Assembly (NCBI GenBank): GCA_009694025.1
Contig: SHVZ01000023.1
Coordinates: 1-39,467, forward strand
Direction: 5' to 3'
From: Alphaproteobacteria bacterium
GTDB taxonomy: Bacteria; Pseudomonadota; Alphaproteobacteria; SHVZ01
Length of the DNA stretch: 39,467 nt
Shown here: positions 24,353-33,361 of the stretch, piece by piece
How positions within the stretch are numbered: position 1 is the stretch's first letter
Layout: each line of letters opens with the position of its first letter
The notes under the pieces: generated by a model
What the model was told of the DNA's origin: nothing
The model's database searches: none
The model's input: only the letters and a program-made list of their open reading frames with translations
Position numbers and translations under genes: made by a program

Positions 24353-25231
24353 GTGATCCCCAACCCGGCGTCCGGAACCTCGAGCGCGGGCCTTCGCGCG
24401 ATCCTGCTGACGCTCGCGACCGTCATCGGCTTCGCCGCCATGAACGGCACCAACAAGTATCTGGCCCGTGACTACCCGGTCGCCGAGGTGGTCTGGGCCC
24501 GGTTCTTCTTCGCCAGCATCGGGATTCTTCTCGTCGCGGCCTGGCGTCCGGGCCTGGCGGCGTTGTTCCGCACCCGGCGGCCGGGCCTCCAGGCGCTGCG
24601 CTCGACGCTGATGATCTGCTCCACGCTGCTGTTCGTCGGCGCGCTCTCGGTGCTGCCGCTGGCCGAGGTCGAGGCGATCAACTTCGCCGGCCCCTTCTTC
24701 GTCGTCGCCCTGTCGGCGCCGCTCTTGAAGGAGAAGGTGCCGGCCGCGATCTGGGTTGCGGTCCTCTTGGGATTTGTCGGCATCCTGGTCATCATCCGTC
24801 CGGGGGCCGGCGTCCTGAGCTGGGCGGCGCTGATGCCGCTCGGCGTCGCCTTCCTCTATGGGCTGTTCCAGATCATCACCCGGCGGTTGGGCGGCGTCGA
24901 CGGCGCCATGACCTCGCTCTTCTATTCAGGGCTCATGGGCCTGGTGGTGACGTCGGCGGTGGCTCCCTTCATCTGGCGCTGGCCCGATCTCAAGGGGTGG
25001 CTCCTGATGGCCCAGGCGGGCCTGCTCGGCGCCGGCAGCCATTACCTCCTGATCAAGGCGCTCGACCTGGCGCCGGCCTCGCTGCTGCAGCCCTTCACCT
25101 ACGTCCAGCTCATCGCCGCGGTGATCATCGGCTACGTCGTCTTCGACAACGTTCCCGACCTCTGGACCTGGGTCGGCAGCGCCATTGTCGTCGCCAGCGG
25201 CCTCTACGTGCTGTTCAAACAGCGACGGTGA
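24353..25231 (+). CDS. EamA/DMT-family transporter (RhaT/YdcZ-like)
   Basis: A 292-residue inner-membrane protein with about ten hydrophobic segments arranged as two EamA repeats, the drug/metabolite transporter layout. Characteristic pieces are FAAMNGTNKYLARDYPVAEVV (first helix pair), ALSVLPLAEVEAINFAGPF and, in the second repeat, APASLLQPFTYVQLI. Members export or import metabolites such as amino acids and are rarely predictable. The start is a GTG at 24353, directly followed by IPNPASG. It diverges from the secreted lactonase with 105 bp between starts and converges with the DUF1963 gene 6 bp away. Confidence 0.88.
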   Translation: MIPNPASGTSSAGLRAILLTLATVIGFAAMNGTNKYLARDYPVAEVVWARFFFASIGILLVAAWRPGLAALFRTRRPGLQALRSTLMICSTLLFVGALSVLPLAEVEAINFAGPFFVVALSAPLLKEKVPAAIWVAVLLGFVGILVIIRPGAGVLSWAALMPLGVAFLYGLFQIITRRLGGVDGAMTSLFYSGLMGLVVTSAVAPFIWRWPDLKGWLLMAQAGLLGAGSHYLLIKALDLAPASLLQPFTYVQLIAAVIIGYVVFDNVPDLWTWVGSAIVVASGLYVLFKQRR

Positions 25232-25237
25232 TTGCGG

Positions 25238-26905
25238 TCAGGTACATTGTGCGTCGAAGACGACGTTGTCGAAGCGATAAGTAGCGAGATCCTCTTCCCG
25301 GATCATGAAGTAGATCGTCCCGCCGGGGCCCCACCAATGGTTCTTCTGGCCGTCGTCGTAGGTGCCGACCTGGAGCAGCAGCCGCCAGGTCGGATCTTCG
25401 CAGATGTACATCTCGCTCTGCACGAGATGGTGCCAGCCGAGGAGCTGCGTCGGGTCGGACAAGTCCGGCTCCCTTCCATCGGCCGGCAGGGCGATGCCAT
25501 GCGTGTCGGGATAGCCCATGCGAAAGTTGCGATCGTCCGCGCGCCCGCCGGTGATGCCCGAGAAGAGATCAGGGAGGGTGAAGGTCTCCAGGAACTCCAT
25601 GCCGGCGGAAAGCAGGATCTCGACATCGTCTTCCGGCGGGTCATGCGGCACGAGCTCGGTGCCGGCCGGCCAGTGGAAGACTGCACCGAGGCCGGAATCG
25701 CCACCGGGGCCGCACCCGGCAGAGACGTCGGGGTCGCCGAAGAAGCAGAGCAGGCCATCGCGCGGCAGTAGCGCTGCCGCCTCGCCCTTGAGCTCGGCGC
25801 AGTTGATCTGTGCGATGAAGAGCATCGGTTCCTCGTCGTAGGTCGGCCATTCCCAACCCTCCGGCGCGAGCGGCTTGCCGCCGAGACGCGAGGCCATCGG
25901 ATCGGCCGGCGCCGGCCTGGGCCACAGCAACATCGCCGGGCGGATTTGCGCCGCGAGTTGCCGACCGAAGTCGTCGGGATACTTGGCCACGACCTCCTGC
26001 TCGATGCTGGTGCGGGACCGCGCCCTCGGCGGCGGGAGCTTGCTTCGTTCATCAGGGCGCATGGTGACCTGGGTATTCAGGCCGACCCGATCGAAGCGGT
26101 GCTCGGCCAACGCCGACGCCTCGATCGTGAAGTAGCTGCAGGCGCTGTCGATCCAGTTGCGCTCGGCCTCGCCATTGTCATAGGGGCCGGCTTGCAAGAG
26201 GAGGCGGCATTGCGCGGGCTGGTCGTTCCGGACGCGGACATTGTCGCGCCAGCCGAGAAGCTTGGTCGTCTTGCACAGATGCACGTGCGGGCCGTCGGTA
26301 GAAATGCGGACGCTGACCTGATCGAGGAGTTTGAAGTAGCGGTGGGCCATCGCGTGGGTACGCATGAAGTCCGCAAGGACGGCCTCGCCATACCGCGGCA
26401 GTTCATAGACATCGAATGCCTGCACGCCGCTGAGCGGCAGGACGCCGACATCCGGTTCCGGCGCGTCAGCGAGATGCAGCGGCGTCCCGGCCGGCCAGTG
26501 AACCACGACGGCCTGCTCCGGTCTGTCCGAGAAGATCGTCTCATAGGTGATGTCGGGGCCCCCGAAGAACGCCAGCGTGCCGTCGGGCGGCAGCAGCGCC
26601 CCCGCCGCATGCCGCGCGAAAGCGGCGCAGTCGAACTGCCCGATGAACAGCAATGGCTCCTCCTCGTAGCGGGGCCATGTCCAACCGGCCGGCGCGTAGG
26701 GTAGGCCGCCGAGGCGCAAGCTCGTCGGCGTCGGCTCGATTGCAGGCCCGGGCCAAAGATGGACGCCGGGACGGATCAGGCCGAGCAACTGCTCCGCGAG
26801 CTCAGGCTCGGGAAAATGCTCGCGGATCGCGGCCTCGACCTCGCTTCGGGAAAGCGCCTTGGGCGGCGGCTGGCTGGACCAAAAGAGGTCCGGCGGCGTC
26901 TTCAT
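25238..26905 (-). CDS. Protein of two tandem DUF1963 (YwqG-like) domains
   Basis: A 555-residue soluble protein made of two similar halves of about 275 residues. Repeat 1 (about 20-275) has LGGLPYAPAGWTWPRYEEEP, LLPPDGTLAFFGGPD and CRLLLQAGPYDNG; repeat 2 (about 298-553) has LGGKPLAPEGWEWPTYDEEP, LLPRDGLLCFFGDPD and WRLLLQVGTYDDG. These are DUF1963 hallmarks; the domain is usually single, in proteins of about 250-300 residues, and its role is unknown. There is no signal peptide. ATG 26905 has GGAGATTTCG upstream. Codon-level divergence between halves shows that the duplication is old. It stands alone between convergent and divergent neighbours. Confidence 0.85.
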   Translation of the reverse strand: MKTPPDLFWSSQPPPKALSRSEVEAAIREHFPEPELAEQLLGLIRPGVHLWPGPAIEPTPTSLRLGGLPYAPAGWTWPRYEEEPLLFIGQFDCAAFARHAAGALLPPDGTLAFFGGPDITYETIFSDRPEQAVVVHWPAGTPLHLADAPEPDVGVLPLSGVQAFDVYELPRYGEAVLADFMRTHAMAHRYFKLLDQVSVRISTDGPHVHLCKTTKLLGWRDNVRVRNDQPAQCRLLLQAGPYDNGEAERNWIDSACSYFTIEASALAEHRFDRVGLNTQVTMRPDERSKLPPPRARSRTSIEQEVVAKYPDDFGRQLAAQIRPAMLLWPRPAPADPMASRLGGKPLAPEGWEWPTYDEEPMLFIAQINCAELKGEAAALLPRDGLLCFFGDPDVSAGCGPGGDSGLGAVFHWPAGTELVPHDPPEDDVEILLSAGMEFLETFTLPDLFSGITGGRADDRNFRMGYPDTHGIALPADGREPDLSDPTQLLGWHHLVQSEMYICEDPTWRLLLQVGTYDDGQKNHWWGPGGTIYFMIREEDLATYRFDNVVFDAQCT

Positions 26906-27012
26906 CGAAATCTCCGCGCGGCTGACAGTATCGTTCCTGATTTGTTCTAACGAGTCAAGCGTGCCTTTCCTGCGCTTCCCGTGCGAACCTTCGGCAAAAG
27001 ATCGATGCGCCC

Positions 27013-27678
27013 ATGACCTCCAGCTTCGTCGACCTCTCGCAGACCGTGCATGACGGCATGCCGGGCATCCGTCGGCGCAATGCCGATGGCTCCGTCGATG
27101 AGGAGACCGTGCGGCTGCGCATCACGCGCACGCGGGCGGAGTCGTCGGCCGGCTTCGAGTCGACCGAGATCGCCTTTCCGACGGCGATCGCAACCTACAT
27201 CGACGCACCCTATTGCCGCTATGCGGAGATGCGCGACATTTCCGGGCTCGAGCTTGGCGACGTCATCCTGCCGGGCATCGCCGTCGATTGCCGCGGCATG
27301 GGCGACCGCACCATCGCCTCGGCGAGCGTGCTGCCGAAAGCGAACCTCGCTGGCCATGCCGTGCTGTTCCATTTCGGCTGGGATCGCCATTGGGGAACCG
27401 AGCGCTACGGCGCGCATCCGGCGATCGGGCCCGACATCGTCGACCGGTTGATCGCCGAAGGCGCCAAGCTGATGGCGGTCGATTCCGGCAGCGCCGATGC
27501 GCCCGGCACGCCGGACGCGCCGGTGCATTCGCGGTTGCTCGCGCGCGACATCCTGATCGTCGAGAACCTGGTCGACCTCGGCCGGCTCATTGGCCGCCGC
27601 TTCCGCTTCTTCGCCGTGCCGATCAAGGCCAGGGGTGCCACCTCGATGACGGTCCGCGCCTTCGCTGAGCTTCTCTGA
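27013..27678 (+). CDS. Cyclase-family protein (kynurenine-formamidase-like fold), atypical metal motif
   Basis: A 221-residue protein resembling the bacterial cyclase/kynurenine formamidase (KynB) family: SSFVDLSQTVHDGMPG at the N-terminus, IDAPYCRYAEMRDISGLEL and the later GHAVLFHFGWDRHWGTERYG. In active members the motif HxGTHxDxPxH supplies the metal ligands. Here the equivalent stretch at about residues 56-66 reads PTAIATYIDAP: the aspartate and proline remain, the histidines do not. The product may be catalytically different or inactive. It is followed after 11 bp by DUF1028 copy B, which has its own good ribosome-binding site (GAGGAGAG), so the two form a transcription unit. No other tryptophan-degradation genes are present. 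Confidence 0.78.
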   Translation: MTSSFVDLSQTVHDGMPGIRRRNADGSVDEETVRLRITRTRAESSAGFESTEIAFPTAIATYIDAPYCRYAEMRDISGLELGDVILPGIAVDCRGMGDRTIASASVLPKANLAGHAVLFHFGWDRHWGTERYGAHPAIGPDIVDRLIAEGAKLMAVDSGSADAPGTPDAPVHSRLLARDILIVENLVDLGRLIGRRFRFFAVPIKARGATSMTVRAFAELL

Positions 27679-27689
27679 GGAGAGAGACG

Positions 27690-28409
27690 ATGACCTGGTC
27701 GATCGTGGCCTTCGACAAGGCGAGCGGCACCTTCGCCGCCGCCGTCACCACGCGTGCCTTTGCCGTCGGCTCGCGCGCCCCGTTCGTCCGCGCCGGGGTC
27801 GGCGCGGTCTGCACCCAGTCGATTTCCAACTGGTATCTCGCCCCCAAGATCCTCGACCTGATCGAGCGCGACATCGAGCCGGCGGCGGCGATCGAGGTGG
27901 CGCTGCGGGCCGACGAGGGCCGCCACCTGCGCCAGGTCCATGCGGTCGACCGCCACGGTCGCACCGCGGCCTGGACCGGCCGCAACTGTGTCGAGTGGGC
28001 GGGCCATCGGCCCGGAGAAGGGTACGGTGTTGCCGGTAACATGCTGACCGGCGCCGCGGTGGTGGACATGACCTTTGAAGCTTTCCACCAGGGCGCCCGG
28101 CTGCCGCTGCCGGAGCGGCTGCTCGCCGCCCTGGATGCCGGCCAGCAGGCCGGCGGCGACCGTCGCGGCCGGCAGTCGGCGGCGATGCTGCTGGCGACGA
28201 CCGAGGACTATCCAGATGTCGACATCCGGGTCGACGACCACGCGGAGCCGCTGGTCGAGATGCGCCGCCTCCTTGGCGTCTACCGTCGCGACGTGGCGCC
28301 GCAGCGGCCGATCCGCCCGACCCGGGCCAATCCTTCGGGTGAGACCGACCTCGAACTGATGGAGGCGGACTGGAAGTCGAAGGGCGTCGACCTGCGCTTC
28401 CGCCGCTAA
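27690..28409 (+). CDS. DUF1028 family protein, copy B
   Basis: A 239-residue paralog of the gene at 5492-6220. It shares MTWSI, LRADEGRHLRQVHAVD, EWAGHRPGEGYGVAGNMLTG and LAALDAGQQAGGDRRGRQSA, plus DDHAEPLVEMRRL near the end. The C-terminal 40 residues (PTRANPSGETDLELMEADWK) differ from copy A. The start is well supported by GAGGAGAGAGACG. It is co-directional with the cyclase-like gene, and its TAA overlaps the stop codon of the opposing M55 gene (CTAA at 28406-28409), the same arrangement as copy A with the VanX-like gene. Enzymatic role of the family unknown. Confidence 0.86.
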   Translation: MTWSIVAFDKASGTFAAAVTTRAFAVGSRAPFVRAGVGAVCTQSISNWYLAPKILDLIERDIEPAAAIEVALRADEGRHLRQVHAVDRHGRTAAWTGRNCVEWAGHRPGEGYGVAGNMLTGAAVVDMTFEAFHQGARLPLPERLLAALDAGQQAGGDRRGRQSAAMLLATTEDYPDVDIRVDDHAEPLVEMRRLLGVYRRDVAPQRPIRPTRANPSGETDLELMEADWKSKGVDLRFRR

Positions 28410-29230
28410 ATGGCGGTCGGATTGTAGGAGATCATGAACATGAGGGCCTTGCTGATCTCCTCCATATCCTGGCCGGCATAGCGGATGGTGTAGGCGTCCA
28501 CCCGCTCGAAGAATTTCATGTAGGAGAGGTGTTCGACCGGGAGACGATGTTTCATCGTGATCTCGAGCGCGATCGGCGCCTTGAGCGGCTTCGCCTTGAA
28601 CTCCTTCCGGCGGGCGATCGCCGTCCGCACCTTGTCGCGGATCAGGGCGTAGGCCGCCTCCGGCACCATCGAGCGTGCGGAGAGCGTGCCGTAGGCCCAT
28701 TTGACCACGGCGGCCTCGACGTCGCCGATCAAGCCTCGGGTCTCCTCGCAGAAGGCGTCGTCGCCGGAGATCATGACGACGGGGACGCCGAAATGGCCGG
28801 CGATCGCCGCACTGAATCCGCCCTCGGAAACCACCCGGCCGTCGAGCCGGACCTCGCGTACCAGAGCGCCGTAGAAGCTGTGGCCGAGAATGCCGGTGAG
28901 GTGGGTCGATCCCGTGTGGTAGCCGATCAGCATGGCGCCATCGAAGCGGCCGACCTCGATACCCTGCATCATGCCGAGAGGGCGGGGCCAGCTCCTGACC
29001 AGCTGGACTTGGCGCGGCAGCCGGTCGATCAGGATGTTCATGCCGGTGCCGTGGGAATCGCTGACGATCAGCTCGGTCGTGCCGGCGTCGATCGCGGCCT
29101 CGGCCGCCGCGATGACGCTTTCGGTCATCCACAGTCGAGCCCGCTGCCAGTCGAATCCGTCGGTCTTGGTCTCCGGGCGGTTGACGACGCCGACGATGCC
29201 TTCGATGTCGGCGGAGATGTAGAAACGCAT
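28406..29230 (-). CDS. M55 family D-aminopeptidase (DppA-like)
   Basis: A 274-residue zinc peptidase of family M55, whose type member, Bacillus subtilis DppA, removes N-terminal D-amino acids from small peptides. Zinc ligands appear as Asp8 and Glu10 in MRFYISADIEG, His60 in SDSHGTG, His105 in GYHTGS and Glu136 in SEGGF; His117 in LGHSF aligns with the proposed catalytic histidine. ATG 29230 has GAGAGGG upstream. It follows the M81 gene by 16 bp. B. subtilis DppA forms a decamer in the cytoplasm; no signal peptide is seen here. A D-aminopeptidase role is well supported by family, its true substrate is inferred. Confidence 0.88.
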   Translation of the reverse strand: MRFYISADIEGIVGVVNRPETKTDGFDWQRARLWMTESVIAAAEAAIDAGTTELIVSDSHGTGMNILIDRLPRQVQLVRSWPRPLGMMQGIEVGRFDGAMLIGYHTGSTHLTGILGHSFYGALVREVRLDGRVVSEGGFSAAIAGHFGVPVVMISGDDAFCEETRGLIGDVEAAVVKWAYGTLSARSMVPEAAYALIRDKVRTAIARRKEFKAKPLKAPIALEITMKHRLPVEHLSYMKFFERVDAYTIRYAGQDMEEISKALMFMISYNPTAI

Positions 29231-29246
29231 CGCAGCCCTCTCGCGG

Positions 29247-30701
29247 TCAGGCGAATGGATTCTGGACCTTGGGCCAGAACGGCACAGTCTTCTTCGTATA
29301 CGGGATGTTGGCGAAATCCGGCGGGATCGCACCAGGCGTCGAGACGTAGACGATGTCGGCGGCAATCGGCGCGAAGCGGGCGTGGAAGTGCTGGGTCGAC
29401 TTGACCACGACGATCTTCCGCCGACCCGGATCGAGGCCGAGATTGGAGAAGGCGTCGGGCGCGTAGGTCTGGCCGCGAAGGGTATTCAGCACGAGGTCGA
29501 TGCCGGCACCCTCGACCCAAGCGGCTTCGCCGAGCGGGATCTGGCCGCCGTTGTTGCCGGTCTGGGTCAAGCCATCGCTGACCGCCCGGACCGTGACGCG
29601 GAGATCGACAGGATCGCCGGAGGCCTTGCCGCACTTGCCGCCGATGCGAAGGTCGAAGCTGGCGCCGACGCCGGCCTCCCTGCAGATGCGCACGGCGACC
29701 GGGTCCCAGTAGCAGCCGGTGGCGACATCGCGGATCTTCCGCTCGACCAGACGCTTCAGGATGAAGGTCGAGTCCGATGGCGCGCCGCCTCCGGCGTTGT
29801 CGGCGACGTCCGCCAGCACCACCGGGGCCCCCTTGCTGGCGAGCGCCCGGTCGAGGGCGGTATCGACGTCGAGATGCGGCGTCACCGCCTTCTCGCGCAT
29901 GGCGAAGATCTCGCGGCCGAGCCGTTCGGCCAGCGCCGCCGCCTTGGCGGCGTTGCCGTCGGCGATCACCAGCATGCGGGCGCCGACATCGGCGACGTCG
30001 CCCCAGGGAAAGCCATGGGCGAAGGAGATCGAGAGGATACCGTCCTTGCCTTCGAGCGCGGTCATCCGGTCGACGAAGCTGCGCATCGGCTCGATCGGCG
30101 TCCGCCACATGTTGACCATGCGGCAGTCGAAGAGGGCGCTCTCCGGCTTGGTCCGACCCTCTCCGGCCGACTTGCAGAGGGCGTAGACCTCGCGGGCCCG
30201 GGCCGCGGTATCGACGTGCGGATACTCCTTGTAGGTGACGATCGCCGTCGCCGCGTCCAGCATCCGCTGGGTCAGGTGGCAATGGAGGTCGAGCTCGCAG
30301 CCGATCGGCACCTTCGGGCCGACGATCGCCCGGGCTCGCGCCAGGACATCGCCCTCGCAGTCGTCATAGCCGTCGGCGACCATGGCGCCGTGCAGGAACA
30401 GCAGCGCCATGTCGACCGGCAGCGCCGCTCGCAAGTCGCCCAGGATTTCGTCGCGGAAGGCCTCGTAGACCGCGCGGATGGTGGTGCCGGCGGGCTGCGC
30501 GAAGGTCGACAGGCTCTCGACCACCTGATGGCCGTCGGCCTCCGCCGCCTTCCGCCATTCGATCACCGGGGCGGTGCCGATGGTCGGCGGGCGCCGGCTG
30601 GCGTCGCGCTTCAGCATCGTCTCCTCGAAAGTCCGGTAGCCCGTTGGGAGCGGCGAGAAGGTGTTGGTCTCGGTCGCGAGCGAGGCGATGAAGATCTTCA
30701 T
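29247..30701 (-). CDS. M81 family metallopeptidase (MlrC-like)
   Basis: A 484-residue protein of family M81, named for MlrC (microcystin-degradation peptidase). The start MKIFIASLATETNTFSPLPTG is the family signature. Candidate zinc ligands are in LFLHGAMVADG (His104), CELDLHCHLT (Asp138, His140, His142) and KEYPHVDTA (His162, Asp164). The C-terminal half has a second conserved domain with DVADNAGGGAPSDST and GRRKIVVVKSTQHFHARF. M81 members are widespread in bacteria without microcystin exposure, so a general role in breaking down small or unusual peptides is likely. It precedes the M55 gene by 16 bp, so the pair probably acts together. Confidence 0.88.
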   Translation of the reverse strand: MKIFIASLATETNTFSPLPTGYRTFEETMLKRDASRRPPTIGTAPVIEWRKAAEADGHQVVESLSTFAQPAGTTIRAVYEAFRDEILGDLRAALPVDMALLFLHGAMVADGYDDCEGDVLARARAIVGPKVPIGCELDLHCHLTQRMLDAATAIVTYKEYPHVDTAARAREVYALCKSAGEGRTKPESALFDCRMVNMWRTPIEPMRSFVDRMTALEGKDGILSISFAHGFPWGDVADVGARMLVIADGNAAKAAALAERLGREIFAMREKAVTPHLDVDTALDRALASKGAPVVLADVADNAGGGAPSDSTFILKRLVERKIRDVATGCYWDPVAVRICREAGVGASFDLRIGGKCGKASGDPVDLRVTVRAVSDGLTQTGNNGGQIPLGEAAWVEGAGIDLVLNTLRGQTYAPDAFSNLGLDPGRRKIVVVKSTQHFHARFAPIAADIVYVSTPGAIPPDFANIPYTKKTVPFWPKVQNPFA

Positions 30702-30837
30702 GGAGCGGAGTCCGGTGGCAGGGCGCAGAGACCGGCAGACTAGCAGCAAACGGCCGCGACATGCCCCACGAGTTCTTTGGATGCGGTCCTAAGAACGGCT
30801 CCCCTCCCGGCGGCGTCTTCGCTATGTTGGTCGTCGC

Positions 30838-32403
30838 ATGAGCGTCCTCGACTTTTCGCACGTCACGGCCTCGGATCTCCGCCAAGACGGCCTCGGCCTA
30901 CTCGGCCTCGTCCTCGACGGGGTCGAGACCGCGGCCTGCTACATCGACCCGGAGGAACGGATCCAATCCTGGAACCGCTGCTACGAGCGGTTCTTTCCCG
31001 AGCATCAGGGATTGCTCAAACGCGGCTGGCCTTATGTGGAGAACCTGCGCCGCTACTTCGAGATCAACTCGAGCGCCACCGACCCGGCGCAATTCGAGGA
31101 GATCCTGGCCGCCGGGGTGGCACGCCATCGCGGCATGACGCACCCGACGCTGTTCGAGACCAAGGACGGACGGCGGTTGCGCGCTCAGGCCATCTGGTTC
31201 ACCGACGGCGCCTGCCTCAAGATGTGGTCCGACGAGACGGCCGCCCACGCGATCCGGGGCCCGTCGGCGCCGGACATGCTGCTTTCGGCCCAGGGCCACG
31301 GCGTCGCCGTCTTCGATGCGGCGGGCCGCTTCGTCCGCGCCAACCGCCAGCTCGAAGAGCTGTTCCCGCGCTCGGTCGATCTATTCGATTCGAGAACGAG
31401 CTATACCGACCATCTTCGACGCTACGCCGACACCGCTTTCGCCGAGAGCGAGCGCGACAAGATTCATGCCCTGGTCGGTCGCGGCAATCCGCCGGCCCAG
31501 CCGCTCGACCGGCCGCTGGTCATCCGCCGTCGCGACGGCGGCTGGCTTCAGCTCGAGGAGCGCCGGTTGTTCGATGGCAGCCTGAACGCGCTCTGGCTCG
31601 ATATCTCGACGGTCAAGTCGCTGGAGGCGGCGAATGAGGAGTTGAACCGCCTGGTCGGCGAGCTGACGGAGGCGCGCCACAAAGCTGAAAACGCCAACCG
31701 GGTCCGCTCGGAGTTCGTCGCCATGATGAGCCATGAGCTCCGGACACCGCTGCACACGATCATCGGCTTCGCCGAGGTCATCCGCGACCTCGCCGCCCGC
31801 AAGACCGGGCTCGACGCCTTCATCGCCCATGCGAACGACATTCTGGAAGGCGGGCGGCGCCTACTCGGCGCCATCGACGAGATGCTCGATCTCGCGCGTA
31901 TCGACGCCGGGCGCGTCATCCTGGATGCCCGCGCGATCAATCCGGAGAAGCTGCTGGCGGCCTGCGTCCGGCTCACGGCCGACGGGGCCGCACGTCGCGG
32001 GGTCGAGGTCTCGATCGCCGTTGCCACGGGTTGCCCGGCCATCTGGGCCGACGAGCCGGCGCTTCGACGGGTGTTGATCAATCTCCTATCGAATGGCCTC
32101 AAGTTTACCCCGCAGGGGGGCCGGATCTCGGTCGGCGCCCAGCCGCACGACGGCGCCCGCGTCAAACTGACGATCGCCGACACCGGGATTGGCATCCCGG
32201 CCGACCGGCTGAGCGGCATCTTCGAGCCGTTCACCCAGCTCGATGCGTCCTATCGACGGGAGGCGCAGGGGGCTGGCATCGGCCTGGCGCTGGTACGCGA
32301 GATGGTCGAGCTCATGGGCGGCGAGGTCGCAATCTCGAGCGAGCTTGGACAGGGAACGGTGGTCGATGTGATCTTGCCCTCGGCGCGTGGCGCGCACGCC
32401 TGA
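30838..32403 (+). CDS. Cytosolic PAS-PAS histidine kinase
   Basis: A 521-residue sensor kinase without membrane segments. Two PAS-like regions lie at about 20-135 (ACYIDPEERIQSWNRCYERF) and 145-260 (GVAVFDAAGRFVRANRQLEE), then a coiled coil (260-290), a HisKA domain with phospho-acceptor His299 in FVAMMSHELRTPLHTIIGF, and a HATPase domain (about 395-515) with NLLSNGLKFTP, DTGIGIP and GAGIGLAL. No receiver domain and no response-regulator gene are nearby, so the partner is elsewhere. It is co-directional with the secreted protein after it (18-bp gap) and divergent from the M81/M55 operon. Confidence 0.9.
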   Translation: MSVLDFSHVTASDLRQDGLGLLGLVLDGVETAACYIDPEERIQSWNRCYERFFPEHQGLLKRGWPYVENLRRYFEINSSATDPAQFEEILAAGVARHRGMTHPTLFETKDGRRLRAQAIWFTDGACLKMWSDETAAHAIRGPSAPDMLLSAQGHGVAVFDAAGRFVRANRQLEELFPRSVDLFDSRTSYTDHLRRYADTAFAESERDKIHALVGRGNPPAQPLDRPLVIRRRDGGWLQLEERRLFDGSLNALWLDISTVKSLEAANEELNRLVGELTEARHKAENANRVRSEFVAMMSHELRTPLHTIIGFAEVIRDLAARKTGLDAFIAHANDILEGGRRLLGAIDEMLDLARIDAGRVILDARAINPEKLLAACVRLTADGAARRGVEVSIAVATGCPAIWADEPALRRVLINLLSNGLKFTPQGGRISVGAQPHDGARVKLTIADTGIGIPADRLSGIFEPFTQLDASYRREAQGAGIGLALVREMVELMGGEVAISSELGQGTVVDVILPSARGAHA

Positions 32404-32421
32404 CGCATAGGGAGAAACGGC

Positions 32422-33351
32422 ATGGACCTCGACGTGACGATCCGAGTTCGGGCGGCCGTTCTCCTCGTTGGCTTCTTATCCATCTCTGGATCGGCTCTGG
32501 CGGACGGGCTGCAGCGCTTCGAGCGGGAGGTGCTGCCGAAGCTGCCGCCGGGCTCGATCATCTACGACAGCGCCGCGTCCCTCGGTGTCTCAGGCTTTGT
32601 GCTCAACAAGGCCGTCGTCACCGACATGGCGCAGGGAAACAGGGCATCGTCCCCTTCGTCGATTCACGTCGATCGTCTCACCGTGGAGCAGATCGACTTC
32701 GACGGGCTAGGCCGAGGCGAAATTCCGCACTTCGCCAAAATGCGGATGGACGGCGTTGTCGAGATGGGCAACCGGGAGTTCGAGGCGCTGCGAAAGCGTT
32801 ACGGCGTCCGCGAGACACTGGGCGACCTGCGGCTCGAATACCGGTTCGATCCCCGGGCGCAGACACTTGTCGTCACTCGGTTCGAGGCGAACGCGCCCGG
32901 ATTGTCGCGCCTCTCCTTGGAGGTGGCTCTCGACAACGTTCGATCGCTTTCGGTCGTCGACCAGAAGCAATGGACCGAGACTGTCGCCCTCCGGTCGCTC
33001 AAGCTGAACTTCGAGGACCAGTCGGCGCTGCAGCTCGGCGTTCGCGCGATGGGCGAGCAGTTTGGAAAAACTGAGGCGGCGCTGGTCCGGGAATGGCAAA
33101 CCGCGATCGCCGTGATGTCGTCGGGCAAGGGCGCACAGTCCTCGCTGGTCGCCGATACGCTGGTGTCCTTTCTTCAGGACTATCGTCGTCCGAAAGGAGT
33201 GCTGCGCATCACCGTCCAGCCAACCAGGCCACTGCCGCTCGGGTCGCTGATGGTATCGATCCTCAGCGTCGACCCGGCCCTGGCCCTCGGTCTTGCCATG
33301 ACCTACCCGGGCGCCCGTCAGGGGGCCGCGGCCGCGACGCTCAATCGATGA
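32422..33351 (+). CDS. Secreted protein of unknown function
   Basis: A 309-residue protein with a signal peptide (about residues 1-27, RAAVLLVGFLSISGSALA) and no further membrane segments except a weak hydrophobic stretch near the end (SLMVSILSVDPALALGLAM). I do not recognise the family. Its repeated beta-like strands (LRLEYRFDPRAQTLVVTRF, LSRLSLEVALDNVRSLSV) recall periplasmic proteins of the AsmA/YdgA type, but I cannot support that assignment. ATG 32422 has GGGAGA about 7 bases upstream. It follows the histidine kinase by 18 bp and may be co-transcribed with it, perhaps as an accessory. It converges with the gamma-glutamyltransferase-like gene. Confidence 0.75.
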   Translation: MDLDVTIRVRAAVLLVGFLSISGSALADGLQRFEREVLPKLPPGSIIYDSAASLGVSGFVLNKAVVTDMAQGNRASSPSSIHVDRLTVEQIDFDGLGRGEIPHFAKMRMDGVVEMGNREFEALRKRYGVRETLGDLRLEYRFDPRAQTLVVTRFEANAPGLSRLSLEVALDNVRSLSVVDQKQWTETVALRSLKLNFEDQSALQLGVRAMGEQFGKTEAALVREWQTAIAVMSSGKGAQSSLVADTLVSFLQDYRRPKGVLRITVQPTRPLPLGSLMVSILSVDPALALGLAMTYPGARQGAAAATLNR

Positions 33352-33361
33352 GTGCGCCGGC

